NCBI GenBank assembly: GCA_008828725.1
Contig: MEHQ01002486.1
Location: 271,963 to 335,962, forward strand
From: Saccharina japonica
Taxonomy: Eukaryota; Sar; Phaeophyceae; Laminariales; Laminariaceae
Length of the DNA stretch: 64,000 nucleotides
Direction: 5' to 3'
Positions 63,291 through 64,000 of this stretch are shown in pieces. The notes beneath the pieces are model-generated. The model ran no database searches. It saw only the letters and a list, made by a program, of their open reading frames with translations, and was not told the DNA's origin. Position numbers and translations under genes: made by a program. Positions within the stretch are counted from its first letter, which is position 1. Each line of letters opens with the position of its first letter.

Positions 63291-63448
63291 ACAGTGCAGG
63301 ACACCTAATAAGAAACAGGCTGATAATTAGAGGAAAATAAGAAATCCTGGAGTCGTCATCTCGAAATTGGTGTAAAAAGCACCCTCTCTCAAATAAGAAA
63401 CCCAGCCTGGACCGGATTTCCTGTTTCTTATTGGCTGTCCTGTACTGC
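63291..63448. mobile_element. AATAAGAAACAGG-TIR MITE, copy 3
   Basis: TACAGTGCAGGACACCTAAT then AAGAAACAGG at the left; CCTGTTTCTTATTGGCTGTC then CTGTACTG at the right. Confidence 0.85.
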
Positions 63449-63724
63449 CTGTATACGGTACAGCGGTATAACTGGTACTGCTGTACGGTATAGGAGTAAG
63501 CGCTGGTGGGAGGTGGGGTCTTTCAATTCCATGAGCTCACACGCACGTAATAACCACACGATTCAGTCGAATATCGTGCCCCTCCCTATTATATTCTAAC
63601 TTAGGTCTTCTGCACTACTTGTAGTTCAGGGCCATTCACGAATTAACTGAATCCACCCCTGTCCCTATATGCTGCCTGTGATTTTCTCCTAAACGACAAA
63701 TTAATACATTATTTTAAATAGACG

Positions 63725-63995
63725 AACGTGACGTGGAGAAAGGTTGGCACGCTAGATAGTAGCGAAAAAACGATCGCTATAGTAGGAGATAGATGGTGGC
63801 CACAGGCGACGAAACAGGAAAGGGATCAGATTAGCAAAACGTTTTTTTGTAATACATGGAAACAACGTAACGATCGCCCAAGTGTTGGAGGTGTCTCTGT
63901 TAGGAGTAGGAACGATGCTCCGTCACGAACGCGATGCGTGGTCAATGGTCAAATTACCAAGGCAAGCAAGTAATGAGTACGCCCCCACCCCCCTC
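63725..63995 (+). repeat. R1 repeat with the longest conserved frame
   Basis: Reads WRKVGTLDSSEKTIAIVGDR, WWPQATKQERDQISK, WKQRNDRPSVGGVSVRSRND and VVNGQITKASK before a stop, then GAGTACGCCCCCACCCCC to the window end. It differs from the 30113-30379 copy by scattered substitutions, many conservative. That suggests the frame was once under selection. Function unknown. Confidence 0.6.
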
Positions 63996-64000
63996 TTTAC

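Overview
This looks like nuclear DNA of a complex-plastid alga, most likely a photosynthetic stramenopile of brown-alga type. That is an inference. It rests on many GT-AG introns of 0.3-1.6 kb, GC-rich exons in AT-richer surroundings, Gly/Ala/Ser-rich expansions in a kinase, TTAGGG-type interstitial repeats, and a transaldolase whose N-terminus looks like a bipartite plastid-targeting leader. Most of the 64 kb is small non-coding transposons (MITEs), tRNA-derived SINEs and minisatellites. Host exons are islands in it.

Layout. 1-8 kb: repeats only, with an assembly gap at 7397-7664. 8.0-16.2 kb: a hAT DNA transposon whose five-exon transposase (minus strand, 872 codons) is in phase at every junction. 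It is bracketed by two arrays of a ~41-bp repeat. 17.2-17.8 kb: a possible unidentified minus-strand gene. 19.9-22.2 kb: C-lobe and tail of a MAP3K-like protein kinase. 22.3-29 kb: repeats and SINEs. 29.0-31.0 kb: HIG1-domain protein (minus). 34.0-37.0 kb: a possible first exon, then a thioredoxin-like [2Fe-2S] ferredoxin (plus). 39.5-43.7 kb: six-exon transaldolase (minus). 45.6-51.3 kb: seven-exon PIG-A/GPI3 glycosyltransferase (plus). 56.4-56.9 kb: three exons of a membrane protein, possibly sideroflexin. The rest is repeats, with a second gap at 62565-62636.

The genes do not form an operon-like unit. Transaldolase and PIG-A are divergent around a 1.9-kb spacer; the others are unrelated housekeeping genes.

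Three repeat patterns stand out. (1) The palindrome TATTAATA occurs 26 times by my count, against one or two expected. It has the form expected of an excision footprint from a local TA-flanked MITE family with ends TTACGGGG. One SINE site is seen empty, filled by the MITE, and carrying the footprint. (2) Two repeat families (called R1 and R2 here) lie in introns with their C/G-run end close to splice junctions in PIG-A and HIG1. (3) The hAT carries the same 41-bp repeat array inside both ends, in the same orientation. No retrovirus-like or LTR element, CRISPR array or rRNA gene was seen. All splice sites were read by eye.
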